From Saprospiraceae bacterium (GTDB lineage Bacteria > Bacteroidota > Bacteroidia > Chitinophagales > Saprospiraceae), in contig JAHDCQ010000011.1 in assembly GCA_020629845.1 (NCBI GenBank), forward strand, positions 1 to 41,684: a DNA stretch of 41,684 nt, given 5' to 3'. The notes beneath the pieces were generated by a model. That model had not been told where the DNA came from and searched no databases. It saw only the letters and a list, made by a program, of their open reading frames with translations. A program made the position numbers and the translations under genes. Position 1 is the first letter of the stretch. Every line of letters begins with the position of its first letter. Below are positions 25,713 to 33,478 of the stretch, in pieces.

Positions 25713-25865
25713 ATGTTCGGACATAGTGCTATCCTTGCTATAATAAGAGCTACTATAGATGGAAACCTATGCCACAAAAAATATAAAATGAAAGATGAGT
25801 AAGTAAATGACTATCAATAAGCACTTGTCTCTTTTCTTACTCGCCCCTAAAACTAAAAACCACCC

Positions 25866-25990
25866 AAAACCTCAATAGGGAAAATATTTTCAAAAAAAAA
25901 TAACACATGATAAATAACTGACTTTCAAAACCTTAAGAGATAAATAAAAAATAAAAAAAAGAATTTTTCAATTTACCCTATTGAGGTTTT
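25866..25990. repeat. 15-bp perfect inverted repeat upstream of sigma fusion gene
   Basis: AAAACCTCAATAGGG (25866-25880) and its exact complement CCCTATTGAGGTTTT (25976-25990) flank 95 AT-rich bases. The right arm ends 41 bases before the ATG at 26032, near where a promoter should be. It could be two operator half-sites that loop, or a long-loop hairpin. Confidence 0.65.
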
Positions 25991-26031
25991 AGGTATTTTC
26001 CGTTTGTTGTTCAGAAACACAATACGTCACT

Positions 26032-27393
26032 ATGAAACATCAAAAGCTACTTATGATTATTGATGATGCTAGAAATGGCAATAATCAAGAGTTTAACCGT
26101 TTTTTTCGTGAGTTATACGCATCCTGTAAACCTCAATTGATGGCTTATGCGAGTTCAGAGGAAATGGTACGCGAAGCCTATACGGAGGTTATGGGACGGT
26201 TTTGGCAGAAAATTGTAGTGGAAAAAAGAACCTTAGCCCCCGATAGTAATATCAAAGGGTACATCTTTACGATGGCAAGAAACTATTTGAGAGATGAACA
26301 GCGCAGAAATAGTAGGTACAGAACAGGAGGAAGTGATATACTAGACAACAAAAAAGCAGACCATATAAAAACCGAAGAAGAATTTTGGAAAGCACAGGAA
26401 GAAGAAGATGAATACCTAGAAGCTCTAAAAGCAGCTATTGCAAAGCTCGGCCCACAATGCCAAAGACTGTTTCACTTGATGGTGGATAAAGGACTAGAAA
26501 AACCTAAAGATTTATATAAGCCACTAGGCTACAACAACGCACATACATGTACGGTCAAGAAATCGGATTGTCTAAAAAAACTAAAGAGCGCAGCACATAA
26601 AGAATTAAAACGCCTTATTAATAAACGTGTTATGGCATATCATGCTAGACAATCAGATGATGATTTAATTCAACGCTTTTTTGATTTTGAATTAAATAAG
26701 GAAGAGTTGGCAGCATTCGAAGAACGTTTACAGACCGATGAACAATTTTTCGAACTAGTGAGCATATACAAGTATGCAGAAGAAAAAATAGAGAAAGGAC
26801 TCACTCCTGCCGCTTTTCAAGCAAATGAAGCATGGAAACAAGCTTGGGAGCAATCGCTAGTAGAAGCCGAAGAGGTAAAGAATACCGCAAAAGTGAGGAC
26901 TATTGATGGACAACGACATTGGCCAATGACAGCAGCAGTAAATAGCCCCTCAAAAGTGAAAACTATAGGTGAGCAATGGTCGTGGCTAATGATAGCAGCT
27001 AGTATTTGCATATTGCTTATAAGCGGACTACTCTTATGGAATACGACTTCCAAGCCCAACTATAAGCAGCTTGCAGAAGATTATTATTTGCCCATAGAAA
27101 AAACGACTCGTTCTACTACTACAAATGTCCCTACAGTAGATAAAAACATGCAACTGATTGTAGAAGGGCAAAATTTATTTCAGGAAGATAAGAAAGATGA
27201 GGCTATTGCCACTTTCCAAGCAGTCATTGACTCCACTAATAGCGGACATAAAGACTTGGCATATTGGTATCAAGCCCTTGTGTATCTATCCATGGAAAAT
27301 GTTGGAGCGGCTAAGGCGAACTTGCAACATATTATAGAGTATGATTACCCTATGGCTGATGATGCGAACGACTTATTACAAACAATTAATTAA
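26032..27393 (+). CDS. sigma factor fused to its anti-sigma / TPR membrane protein
   Basis: One 453-residue frame that joins the two proteins found as separate genes at 15846 and 15080. Residues 1-200 are an ECF-like sigma factor (region 2 with NIKGYIFTMARNYLRDEQRR, and a C-terminal region 4 with PLGYNNAHTCTVKKSDCLKK). Met201 (position 26632) is where the partner would begin: MAYHARQSDDDLIQRFFDFE matches the start of the split anti-sigma protein. A TM helix spans about 318-336, with a TPR-like periplasmic domain at 350-453. There is a 63-bp in-frame duplication just before the TM. As written, the sigma factor is tethered to the membrane and would need cleavage to reach DNA. A lost stop or a single-base assembly error must also be considered. 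Confidence 0.87.
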   Translation: MKHQKLLMIIDDARNGNNQEFNRFFRELYASCKPQLMAYASSEEMVREAYTEVMGRFWQKIVVEKRTLAPDSNIKGYIFTMARNYLRDEQRRNSRYRTGGSDILDNKKADHIKTEEEFWKAQEEEDEYLEALKAAIAKLGPQCQRLFHLMVDKGLEKPKDLYKPLGYNNAHTCTVKKSDCLKKLKSAAHKELKRLINKRVMAYHARQSDDDLIQRFFDFELNKEELAAFEERLQTDEQFFELVSIYKYAEEKIEKGLTPAAFQANEAWKQAWEQSLVEAEEVKNTAKVRTIDGQRHWPMTAAVNSPSKVKTIGEQWSWLMIAASICILLISGLLLWNTTSKPNYKQLAEDYYLPIEKTTRSTTTNVPTVDKNMQLIVEGQNLFQEDKKDEAIATFQAVIDSTNSGHKDLAYWYQALVYLSMENVGAAKANLQHIIEYDYPMADDANDLLQTIN

Positions 27394-27425
27394 TTTTATA
27401 AATACTATTTCAAACCTAAACATTC

Positions 27426-28004
27426 ATGAAATTGTTAAATTATTTTATTCTTTTATTGGGGATTTGTTTGTTTTCTAATGCTTTAGAAGCGCAAATAGGA
27501 CCAAGCGGTGGTCCAGGATTTACCTGCACGAGATGTGATACCGGAGCTTGTGATACTCCTCCTGATAACCCTATAGACACAGATACTAATGCTGATACAA
27601 GTACTAATTCAGGACCACAGCCAAATGGCGGGCTTTCTAGTACAAGTAACGACTTACTTGATGAAGTTCTACCAAATAGTAAATTAAAGTCTGTAAACTC
27701 GAATTCAATTTTATCGAAGTCAAGGTCTTATATTCCTTTTCTAGACAAAGCACTAAAAGTTAATATTTACCCAAATCCATTTCGACTTAATACGACTATT
27801 AAGTATGAATTAGAGGAAGATACTAGGATGCTTGTAGAACTATATGATAGTCATGGCAGAAAAGTAAAAACTCTATTTAGTGATTATCAAACCAATGGTA
27901 TTCATGAACTTAGTCTTCAAGGCTTTAACTTGGAAAAAGGAACTTATTTCTGTCTACTAAATATAGGAGATACACGAAAGACTTATCCTATTATTAAGCT
28001 ATAA
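27426..28004 (+). CDS. T9SS-exported protein with one Cys-motif module
   Basis: A 192-residue protein. The signal peptide ends LEAQ. A short mature region begins with the motif C-T-R-C-D-T-G-A-C, then an Asp/Thr/Asn-rich spacer and a segment SNDLLDEVLPNSKLKSV … SRSYIPFLDKA. The last 80 residues are a T9SS type A sorting domain (VNIYPNPFRLNTTIKYEL … YDSHGRKVKTLF … LEKGTYFC). The part actually delivered to the surface is thus only about 90 residues. It follows the fusion gene by 32 bases, so it is probably in the same operon. It is a paralogue of the protein at 28312. Confidence 0.87.
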   Translation: MKLLNYFILLLGICLFSNALEAQIGPSGGPGFTCTRCDTGACDTPPDNPIDTDTNADTSTNSGPQPNGGLSSTSNDLLDEVLPNSKLKSVNSNSILSKSRSYIPFLDKALKVNIYPNPFRLNTTIKYELEEDTRMLVELYDSHGRKVKTLFSDYQTNGIHELSLQGFNLEKGTYFCLLNIGDTRKTYPIIKL

Positions 28005-28162
28005 ATAGGTTAAAACTACGAACATATTGTTAAGAGAAAATGTGATTGATTCTCAATTTTTTACAAGTCACGATAAAGTATAAATTATTTTTTCAAAGTA
28101 TTTGTAAAAACTGGTTTTCAGATGCCATTTTTTCTAACATTGTGTTCGTGATTTTAACCTAT
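28005..28162. repeat. 158-bp imperfect palindrome between two paralogous genes
   Basis: The left arm starts ATAGGTTAAAACTACGAACA right after the stop of the 27426 gene. The right arm, read on the other strand, is ATAGGTTAAAATCACGAACA, and both continue with similar ATTGTTA and AAAATG text. Nested within are TTTTTTACAA/TTTGTAAAAA. There is no coding potential. Confidence 0.65.
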
Positions 28163-28311
28163 GCGATAAAGCAAAAACCTGTCAATCTTAAATAAAAAAG
28201 TATAAAACTACTAAACTAAGCATTGCTAAGGAACTGATATAAGCTAAAAATCTAGAATTAGTACCCTAGCATAATTTTTATCATATTTCAAACCTAAAAA
28301 TTTAAATACTA
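28163..28311. other. spacer before the second Cys-motif gene
   Basis: AT-rich, no ORF. It ends in ATATTTCAAACCTAAA, which also occurs directly before the paralogous gene (27405-27420), so the duplication that made the two genes included part of the 5' leader. Confidence 0.5.
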
Positions 28312-29037
28312 ATGAAAACCTGGATTTCTTTCTTTTTTGTGATGGGACTTTGTTTATTTACTAATACTTTACAAGCGCAAATAGAGTTAGAGGAAATAGA
28401 AGATGATACATGTAGAAGATGCGATAATGGAATTTGTGGTAATGCTCTTATTCCTAATGGGCTCTCTAGTAAAAACAGTTCTTTAACTGATAATCTATTG
28501 CCAAAGATAAAGCCTGTAAATTCTAGCTCGTCTTTAGTCAAAATAAGACCTTATACCCCTTTCCGAAGCCAAGCATCGATTTTTAATGATTTACAGACTC
28601 TAGACTCAACCATGACTTCTGACGGAGAAGACTGCCTTAGATGTGATATTGGAATTTGTGATAGTGCTATTAATGGACGTTCAGATGATTGTTTAACTGA
28701 TGAGATTTTACTAAATACAACATCCGTAAAATCCAGTTTGACCCCCAACAATGTAGAGCCTTATATTCCTCTCCAAAAACAAGCATTAGAAGTGAATATT
28801 TATCCAAATCCATTTCATTTGAATACTACTATTAAGTACGAATTAGCGAAAGACACTGAAGTACTTATAGAGGTGTATGATAGTCATTACAGAAAAGTAA
28901 AAACACTATTTAGTGATTATCAAACTGAGGGGATTCAAGAAGTCAATTTTCAAGGCTTGAATTTAGAAAAAGGAACTTATTTTTGTCGGATATATATAGA
29001 AGATGTACAAAAGACTTATCCTATTATTAAGCTATAA
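28312..29037 (+). CDS. T9SS-exported protein with two Cys-motif modules
   Basis: A 241-residue paralogue of the 27426 protein. The signal peptide ends LQAQ. Two copies of a module of roughly 57 residues follow: C-R-R-C-D-N-G-I-C … SSLTDNLLPKIKPV … RPYTPFRSQA and C-L-R-C-D-I-G-I-C … CLTDEILLNTTSV … EPYIPLQKQA. The T9SS type A sorting domain is almost identical to that of its neighbour (VNIYPNPFHLNTTIKYEL, RKVKTLFSDYQ, LEKGTYFC). The three invariant Cys per module suggest a disulfide or metal site. It probably belongs to the same transcription unit as the sigma fusion or is controlled by it. Confidence 0.87.
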   Translation: MKTWISFFFVMGLCLFTNTLQAQIELEEIEDDTCRRCDNGICGNALIPNGLSSKNSSLTDNLLPKIKPVNSSSSLVKIRPYTPFRSQASIFNDLQTLDSTMTSDGEDCLRCDIGICDSAINGRSDDCLTDEILLNTTSVKSSLTPNNVEPYIPLQKQALEVNIYPNPFHLNTTIKYELAKDTEVLIEVYDSHYRKVKTLFSDYQTEGIQEVNFQGLNLEKGTYFCRIYIEDVQKTYPIIKL

Positions 29038-29133
29038 AAAACTGAAGTTTTAAAGGCAAAGCTGCTAGGGAATTGACATAATTTCTTAGCAGCACCTTCA
29101 TTATATCAAACAATTCCTCTTACATCAACAATT

Positions 29134-31929
29134 ATGAATAAATTGCTTTTGGCTTGTATGTTTTTAGCAACAATGGCTTTACAAGCACAGTCCATCAAGA
29201 TTGATACTTTAGAAAAAGCAATCAAAAAAGCCTTCTCTGAACGTGAGTTTGAGCAAGCAATTGATTTAACCTATCAAATTCGCCCTTACTATAAACAAAC
29301 TGCAAATTGGAAAAAATACGCTCAAACATTCACCGATATTGCATGGTCTCGTTTTAATAATGAGAATATAGAAATTAAGTCCTATTTAGATAGTATAGCT
29401 TTGATAGGTCGCCATCATTGTATATCTGAAACAAGTGATTTTTATAATATGCTTTGGTATTTAAGTGGCAGATATTATCTTGAAAAAGGAGCGTATGATG
29501 AAGCTCTAACAGTTTTTGATAAAGCTCTAGTAATAGATACCTTACGATTCAATATTAACAAAAATCCTGAAGTAATAGGAGATGACTATCAGACCCTTGG
29601 GGTTTGTTTTGCTAAGAAAGGAGATTATAAACGTTCTATTGAATATTATAATTACGCACTCCCATATCTAGATGGGCGGTTAATCGCCTCTGCTACCGTA
29701 CATCATAATATTGCTAGCAGCTATGAAAAAATGAATAATATCCCAAAAGCTAGAGAAGAGTATCAGAAAGGTATAACTTTATTAGAAAATAATAGTGTAG
29801 CAAAACCTTTGAAACCTTTGAAGAAAAAACGACTTATACAATTTAAAACAAATTTTTGTGCATGTATAGATAGTCTTAATTGTCTAAAGAATTTATTAAC
29901 ACAAACGGATACGAGCGATTTAGCCCAATTCTCAAGTAATTATCAAGATCAAGCTAATATTTACAGACAACAAGGAGCATATAACAATGCTGAATATTTT
30001 ACTAATAGAGCCCTTTCATTACGACAACAAAAATATGGAAATAAACACCCCTTAGTCAGCGATTGTCATAAATATCTCGGCAATATAGCCGACAGCACAA
30101 AAAAACATGATGAAGCTTTACTACACTACCAAAAAGCCTTAAGCGCACTAGTCTGGAATTTTAATGATAGCACGGATATTACTAAAAATCCAACTTTAGA
30201 ACAACAGATTAGTTCCAAAGTAGAATTGCTCGAAATATTGGGCAATAAAGCCAACGATTTAAGGCAAATCAACAATTTGCCACTAGCTTTAGAGACTTAT
30301 GAACTACTATTCGATTTAATAGATGATATGCGCATCAATTACCTCGGTGATTTGTCTATTTATCATCTATTAAAAGAAGCAGCACCACTCTATGAAGCGG
30401 GGATTGAGACGGCACTAGAACTAGAGGAAAAAGAAAAAGCCTTTGAATTCATAATGCGTAGTAAATCAGTATTGTTGTTAGAAGGCGTACGGGATTTGCA
30501 AGCAAAACATACTGCAAATATCCCTGAAACCTTACTTCAACAAGAGCGTGATTTAAAAATAGATATGGCTTACTATGAGCGTAATCAATTTGATGCACAA
30601 AGAAAAGGTAAGCAAGCAAAGGCTAAGAAGTTTGAACGCTTGAGATTTGAACGCATGCAAGCACATGAGGGTCTTCTAAGTACCCTAGAAACAAAATACC
30701 CCGAATACTACAGATTAAAATACAATACCCAAGTCACCGACATAGCAACACTACGCGCGGAGGCATTAGATAGGCAAAGCGCGCTTATTGAGTTTTTTCA
30801 AGGAGAAGAAAATATCTATGCAGCGATACTTAGCAAGCAAAATTTTGATATTGTAAACGTAAGGGCGAATACACCACAATTTCAAGATAAAATCACGACG
30901 CTAAGAGGGCTATTAGGTCGTCATTCAACAAATATTGATACCTTCAAAAATATTTCGAAAACCGCTGCTGACTTACATCAACGGCTTATCGCTCCTTTGA
31001 AGATTCCTTCCAATATTCAAAAGTTGATTATTGTTCCTGATAAACGACTAGGCTATATTCCCTTTCAAGCATTAATTACAGCCCTTCCTGAAACGGACAA
31101 TCAGACCGAGTCTCGTTATGATAAATTGCCTTATTTAATCCAAAAATATCAGATAGCCTATGCCTATTCTTCTACTTTATTAGTGGAAAAAATAGATATG
31201 TCTTCTAAAAATGCGACCTCTATCTTTGGAGGATTTGCCCCTATATTTGAAGGTGAACCTAGTATTGAGCGTAATGGAGATACTTTAACTCATCTTCCCT
31301 ATTCCATAGAAGAAATAAAGGAAATATCATCTATAGTAGACGGAGTGATGTATGAACGAAATACAGCATCAACAGAGAATTTTATAGCTCATGTAAGTGA
31401 TTACCGCATCTTACACCTCGCTACTCATGCTAATCTCAATAGCGATACCCCAATGGAAAGTGCCATCCATTTCAGCGACAATTCGATAACGACCCGTGAA
31501 ATTTACAACCTTCCACTCCGCACCGAATTGGCAGTATTGAGTGCCTGCGAAACAGGTACGGGCGAATTACAAAAAGGGGAAGGTATCATGAGTCTGGCAC
31601 GAGCATTTGCACAGGCAGGTTGTCCAAGTATGGTAGCAAGTCTTTGGAAAGTAAATGACAAGTCTACCTTCGATTTAATGGTAGATTTTTACGAAAATCT
31701 ACAAGCAGGTCAATCAAAAGACGCAGCCTTGCATCATGCCCAAATAGCATATCTGGATAACATCCGAACCTACACCGACGCACACCCTTACTATTGGGCA
31801 GCCTTCGTGATGGTAGGAGATGCCTGTCCAGTATTTAAGCCTACCAATTGGAAATGGAGCATATTAGCTGCTGTAGGACTTTTGTTAGTACTTCTTTTGA
31901 TATGGTTTCGACGAAGACAAACAGAATAA
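29134..31929 (+). CDS. periplasmic TPR-CHAT protease, membrane anchored (copy 2)
   Basis: A 931-residue paralogue of the protein at 20824, with the same layout: signal peptide (ending LQAQ), TPR repeats (YLEKGAYDEALTVFDKAL, KKGDYKRSIEYYNYALPYLD), a helical linker with EFIMRSKSVLLLEGVRDLQA, a CHAT domain with HLATHAN (His765) and LSACETG (Cys805), and a C-terminal TM followed by RRRQTE. The region from GEGIMSLARAFAQAGCPS onward is nearly identical in both copies, while the N-terminal TPRs are diverged, so partner specificity probably differs. It is placed after the sigma fusion and its Cys-motif proteins, as copy 1 is placed after the set-1 genes. Activation and substrate unknown. Confidence 0.93.
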   Translation: MNKLLLACMFLATMALQAQSIKIDTLEKAIKKAFSEREFEQAIDLTYQIRPYYKQTANWKKYAQTFTDIAWSRFNNENIEIKSYLDSIALIGRHHCISETSDFYNMLWYLSGRYYLEKGAYDEALTVFDKALVIDTLRFNINKNPEVIGDDYQTLGVCFAKKGDYKRSIEYYNYALPYLDGRLIASATVHHNIASSYEKMNNIPKAREEYQKGITLLENNSVAKPLKPLKKKRLIQFKTNFCACIDSLNCLKNLLTQTDTSDLAQFSSNYQDQANIYRQQGAYNNAEYFTNRALSLRQQKYGNKHPLVSDCHKYLGNIADSTKKHDEALLHYQKALSALVWNFNDSTDITKNPTLEQQISSKVELLEILGNKANDLRQINNLPLALETYELLFDLIDDMRINYLGDLSIYHLLKEAAPLYEAGIETALELEEKEKAFEFIMRSKSVLLLEGVRDLQAKHTANIPETLLQQERDLKIDMAYYERNQFDAQRKGKQAKAKKFERLRFERMQAHEGLLSTLETKYPEYYRLKYNTQVTDIATLRAEALDRQSALIEFFQGEENIYAAILSKQNFDIVNVRANTPQFQDKITTLRGLLGRHSTNIDTFKNISKTAADLHQRLIAPLKIPSNIQKLIIVPDKRLGYIPFQALITALPETDNQTESRYDKLPYLIQKYQIAYAYSSTLLVEKIDMSSKNATSIFGGFAPIFEGEPSIERNGDTLTHLPYSIEEIKEISSIVDGVMYERNTASTENFIAHVSDYRILHLATHANLNSDTPMESAIHFSDNSITTREIYNLPLRTELAVLSACETGTGELQKGEGIMSLARAFAQAGCPSMVASLWKVNDKSTFDLMVDFYENLQAGQSKDAALHHAQIAYLDNIRTYTDAHPYYWAAFVMVGDACPVFKPTNWKWSILAAVGLLLVLLLIWFRRRQTE

Positions 31930-31940
31930 ACTTGTTCAAA

Positions 31941-31975
31941 GTAGCGATTGTTAAACCTGATTTAACAATCGCTAC
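31941..31975. terminator. bidirectional hairpin after CHAT gene 2
   Basis: A perfect 15-bp stem, GTAGCGATTGTTAAA with its complement around CCTGA, between the stop of the CHAT gene and the stop of the convergent desaturase gene. It lacks a long T run. Confidence 0.7.
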
Positions 31976-31982
31976 GAATTGA

Positions 31983-33080
31983 TTACATCTCAATATATTC
32001 CACTGCCAAGCCCTGCTCACTCCGAATTTTTAGAAAACGCAAATGCGATAAAATAGCGTCGCCTAAAGTCGGATTGCAACGATAGGTGATGTCAAATTCT
32101 GCACAAGTATGTCGCACGATTTCCGTGAGTTTAGGATAATGGATATGGCAAATATTCGGAAATAAATGATGCACCACATGGTGATTGAAGCCACCAAATA
32201 GATGCGTAATAATTGGACTATGTGTAGCAAAATCGGTGGTAGTTGTAATTTGATGAATCGCCCAAGAGTGCGGCATTAGTCCATGCTCATCGGGTTCAGG
32301 ATATTCCGAGTGTTCGCCTACATGCGCCGATACCAAAGCCAAAGCGACCGTGAGGCTTGCCGCGAAATGGAGCAATACAAAACCTAACAATATTTGCCCA
32401 AACGAAAACGGCAGTATCAAAGTAGGTAGAAGGAGTAACTTACCGACATAATACAGCTTTCCCAAAAATAAACGCACATAGGCAGCTGTGGGGTGCTGAT
32501 GATTCGGTTTGCCGCTAATATCCGTCTCAAAAAAATCGCGGAAATCGCGGAAAAGTAGCCAATTTAAGGTATAGAACATATACAACACGGGCATGTAGAG
32601 GTATTGGTATTTATGAAAATCGAGGAAAGGCGCGTTCGGAAAAATACGAACTAAATTGCTCTGTTTTATATCGCCATCCATATTCGGAATATTGACATGC
32701 GGATGGTGTGAATACACGTGTTTCAATCGCCACATATAGCCATTTGCTCCTAAAAAATCGAAGGTAAAGAGCAGTAATTCATTAATTGTCTTCGACTTTG
32801 AAAAGGTATTATGCGCTGCATCATGCGCGATATTGAGCGCGACAAAAATCGTCAAACTTCCCATCAAAATATAGGATACGTACAATTGCAAAAGGGAGGT
32901 GGATAGCAAAATAGACACAAAGCAAGCAAGATATAAACTTAGCAATACTACTGCTTTCAGATAGGCTTTGGTATTGCCTGTCTTAGCAATTTGCGCTTGT
33001 TTAAAGTAAGCATTGATACGGTTTTGTAGGGTCTTAAAAAATAGCACTTGCTCTTCTTTCCGAAATTTGATTGCTTTCAT
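31983..33080 (-). CDS. membrane fatty acid desaturase
   Basis: A 365-residue integral membrane di-iron desaturase. The three histidine boxes are complete: HDAAH (86-90), HVYSHH (121-126) and HHVVHH (300-305). Four to five hydrophobic segments surround them (about 42-62, 67-83, 150-175, 200-240). The HHxxHH third box and the absence of an N-terminal cytochrome b5 domain fit the acyl-CoA/acyl-lipid (linoleoyl-CoA-type) group. It introduces a double bond in membrane acyl chains using O2 and an external electron donor; the regiospecificity cannot be read from sequence. Probably involved in membrane fluidity. It is transcribed alone and divergent from the GNAT-like gene. Confidence 0.93.
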   Translation of the reverse strand: MKAIKFRKEEQVLFFKTLQNRINAYFKQAQIAKTGNTKAYLKAVVLLSLYLACFVSILLSTSLLQLYVSYILMGSLTIFVALNIAHDAAHNTFSKSKTINELLLFTFDFLGANGYMWRLKHVYSHHPHVNIPNMDGDIKQSNLVRIFPNAPFLDFHKYQYLYMPVLYMFYTLNWLLFRDFRDFFETDISGKPNHQHPTAAYVRLFLGKLYYVGKLLLLPTLILPFSFGQILLGFVLLHFAASLTVALALVSAHVGEHSEYPEPDEHGLMPHSWAIHQITTTTDFATHSPIITHLFGGFNHHVVHHLFPNICHIHYPKLTEIVRHTCAEFDITYRCNPTLGDAILSHLRFLKIRSEQGLAVEYIEM

Positions 33081-33478
33081 TTGTTTATAAGTTTTGAAAA
33101 TCTTGTGTGGAGGTTTACCAATCGCTATACTCGTGTAGTTGTCGAGATTAGTAATCCAACCTAATTTATGAATTCAGGAAAAGAATAGCTGGAAGGAAAA
33201 ATTAAAAATTCGAGTTCAAATATGTACAAGCTCATCGCACAATGTCAAGTCAGCGTGGCAAAGTTTAACATTTACAAGCTGCTATGGAAGCCATTCCTTT
33301 TATAATAAAACAAGGCGTTTTAAAGCCTTTTTTGCCAAACCACACTTTTAACACCCCTTAGCAAAATGTTAAAAATAAGCATACGAATCATATAATCCAT
33401 ACTTTTGCAGCCTAACCGCAAGTTTACAAAACCAAATCTTTCCTTTTCCTGAATTTTCAATTAGCTGGATAAAATTAC
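33081..33478. other. 398-bp divergent intergenic region
   Basis: No ORF. It holds a perfect -7 box TACTTTTG (33400-33407) for the plus-strand gene, a short hairpin AAGGC/GCCTT followed by six T (33312-33334), and a spaced inverted pair TTCAGGAAAAG (33173-33183) / CTTTTCCTGAA (33443-33453). The desaturase promoter must lie here on the minus strand; the best box is an imperfect AAACTTTG. Confidence 0.5.
33400..33407 (+). promoter_or_regulatory. -7 promoter box of the GNAT-like gene
   Basis: TACTTTTG matches TAnnTTTG exactly. No TTG is present at the ideal upstream distance. It implies a leader of about 65 nt. Confidence 0.5.

Larger units (their letters stand above)
25648..26031. other. 384-bp divergent regulatory region before the sigma/anti-sigma fusion
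   Basis: It contains the leader hairpin of the minus-strand gene (25684-25712) and a 15-bp perfect inverted repeat with distant arms (25866-25880, 25976-25990). Very AT-rich DNA lies between the arms, and the box TATTTTCCG near 25994 is close to the fusion gene. There is no ORF. Confidence 0.6.

Noticed and set aside
20824-31929. The TPR-CHAT proteins as parts of a type III-E CRISPR (gRAMP/Craspase) system, in which a TPR-CHAT protease is found
   Set aside because: No gRAMP/Cas7-11-like gene, no other cas gene and no CRISPR array in the window. Both proteins also carry signal peptides and C-terminal TM helices, so they are not cytoplasmic.
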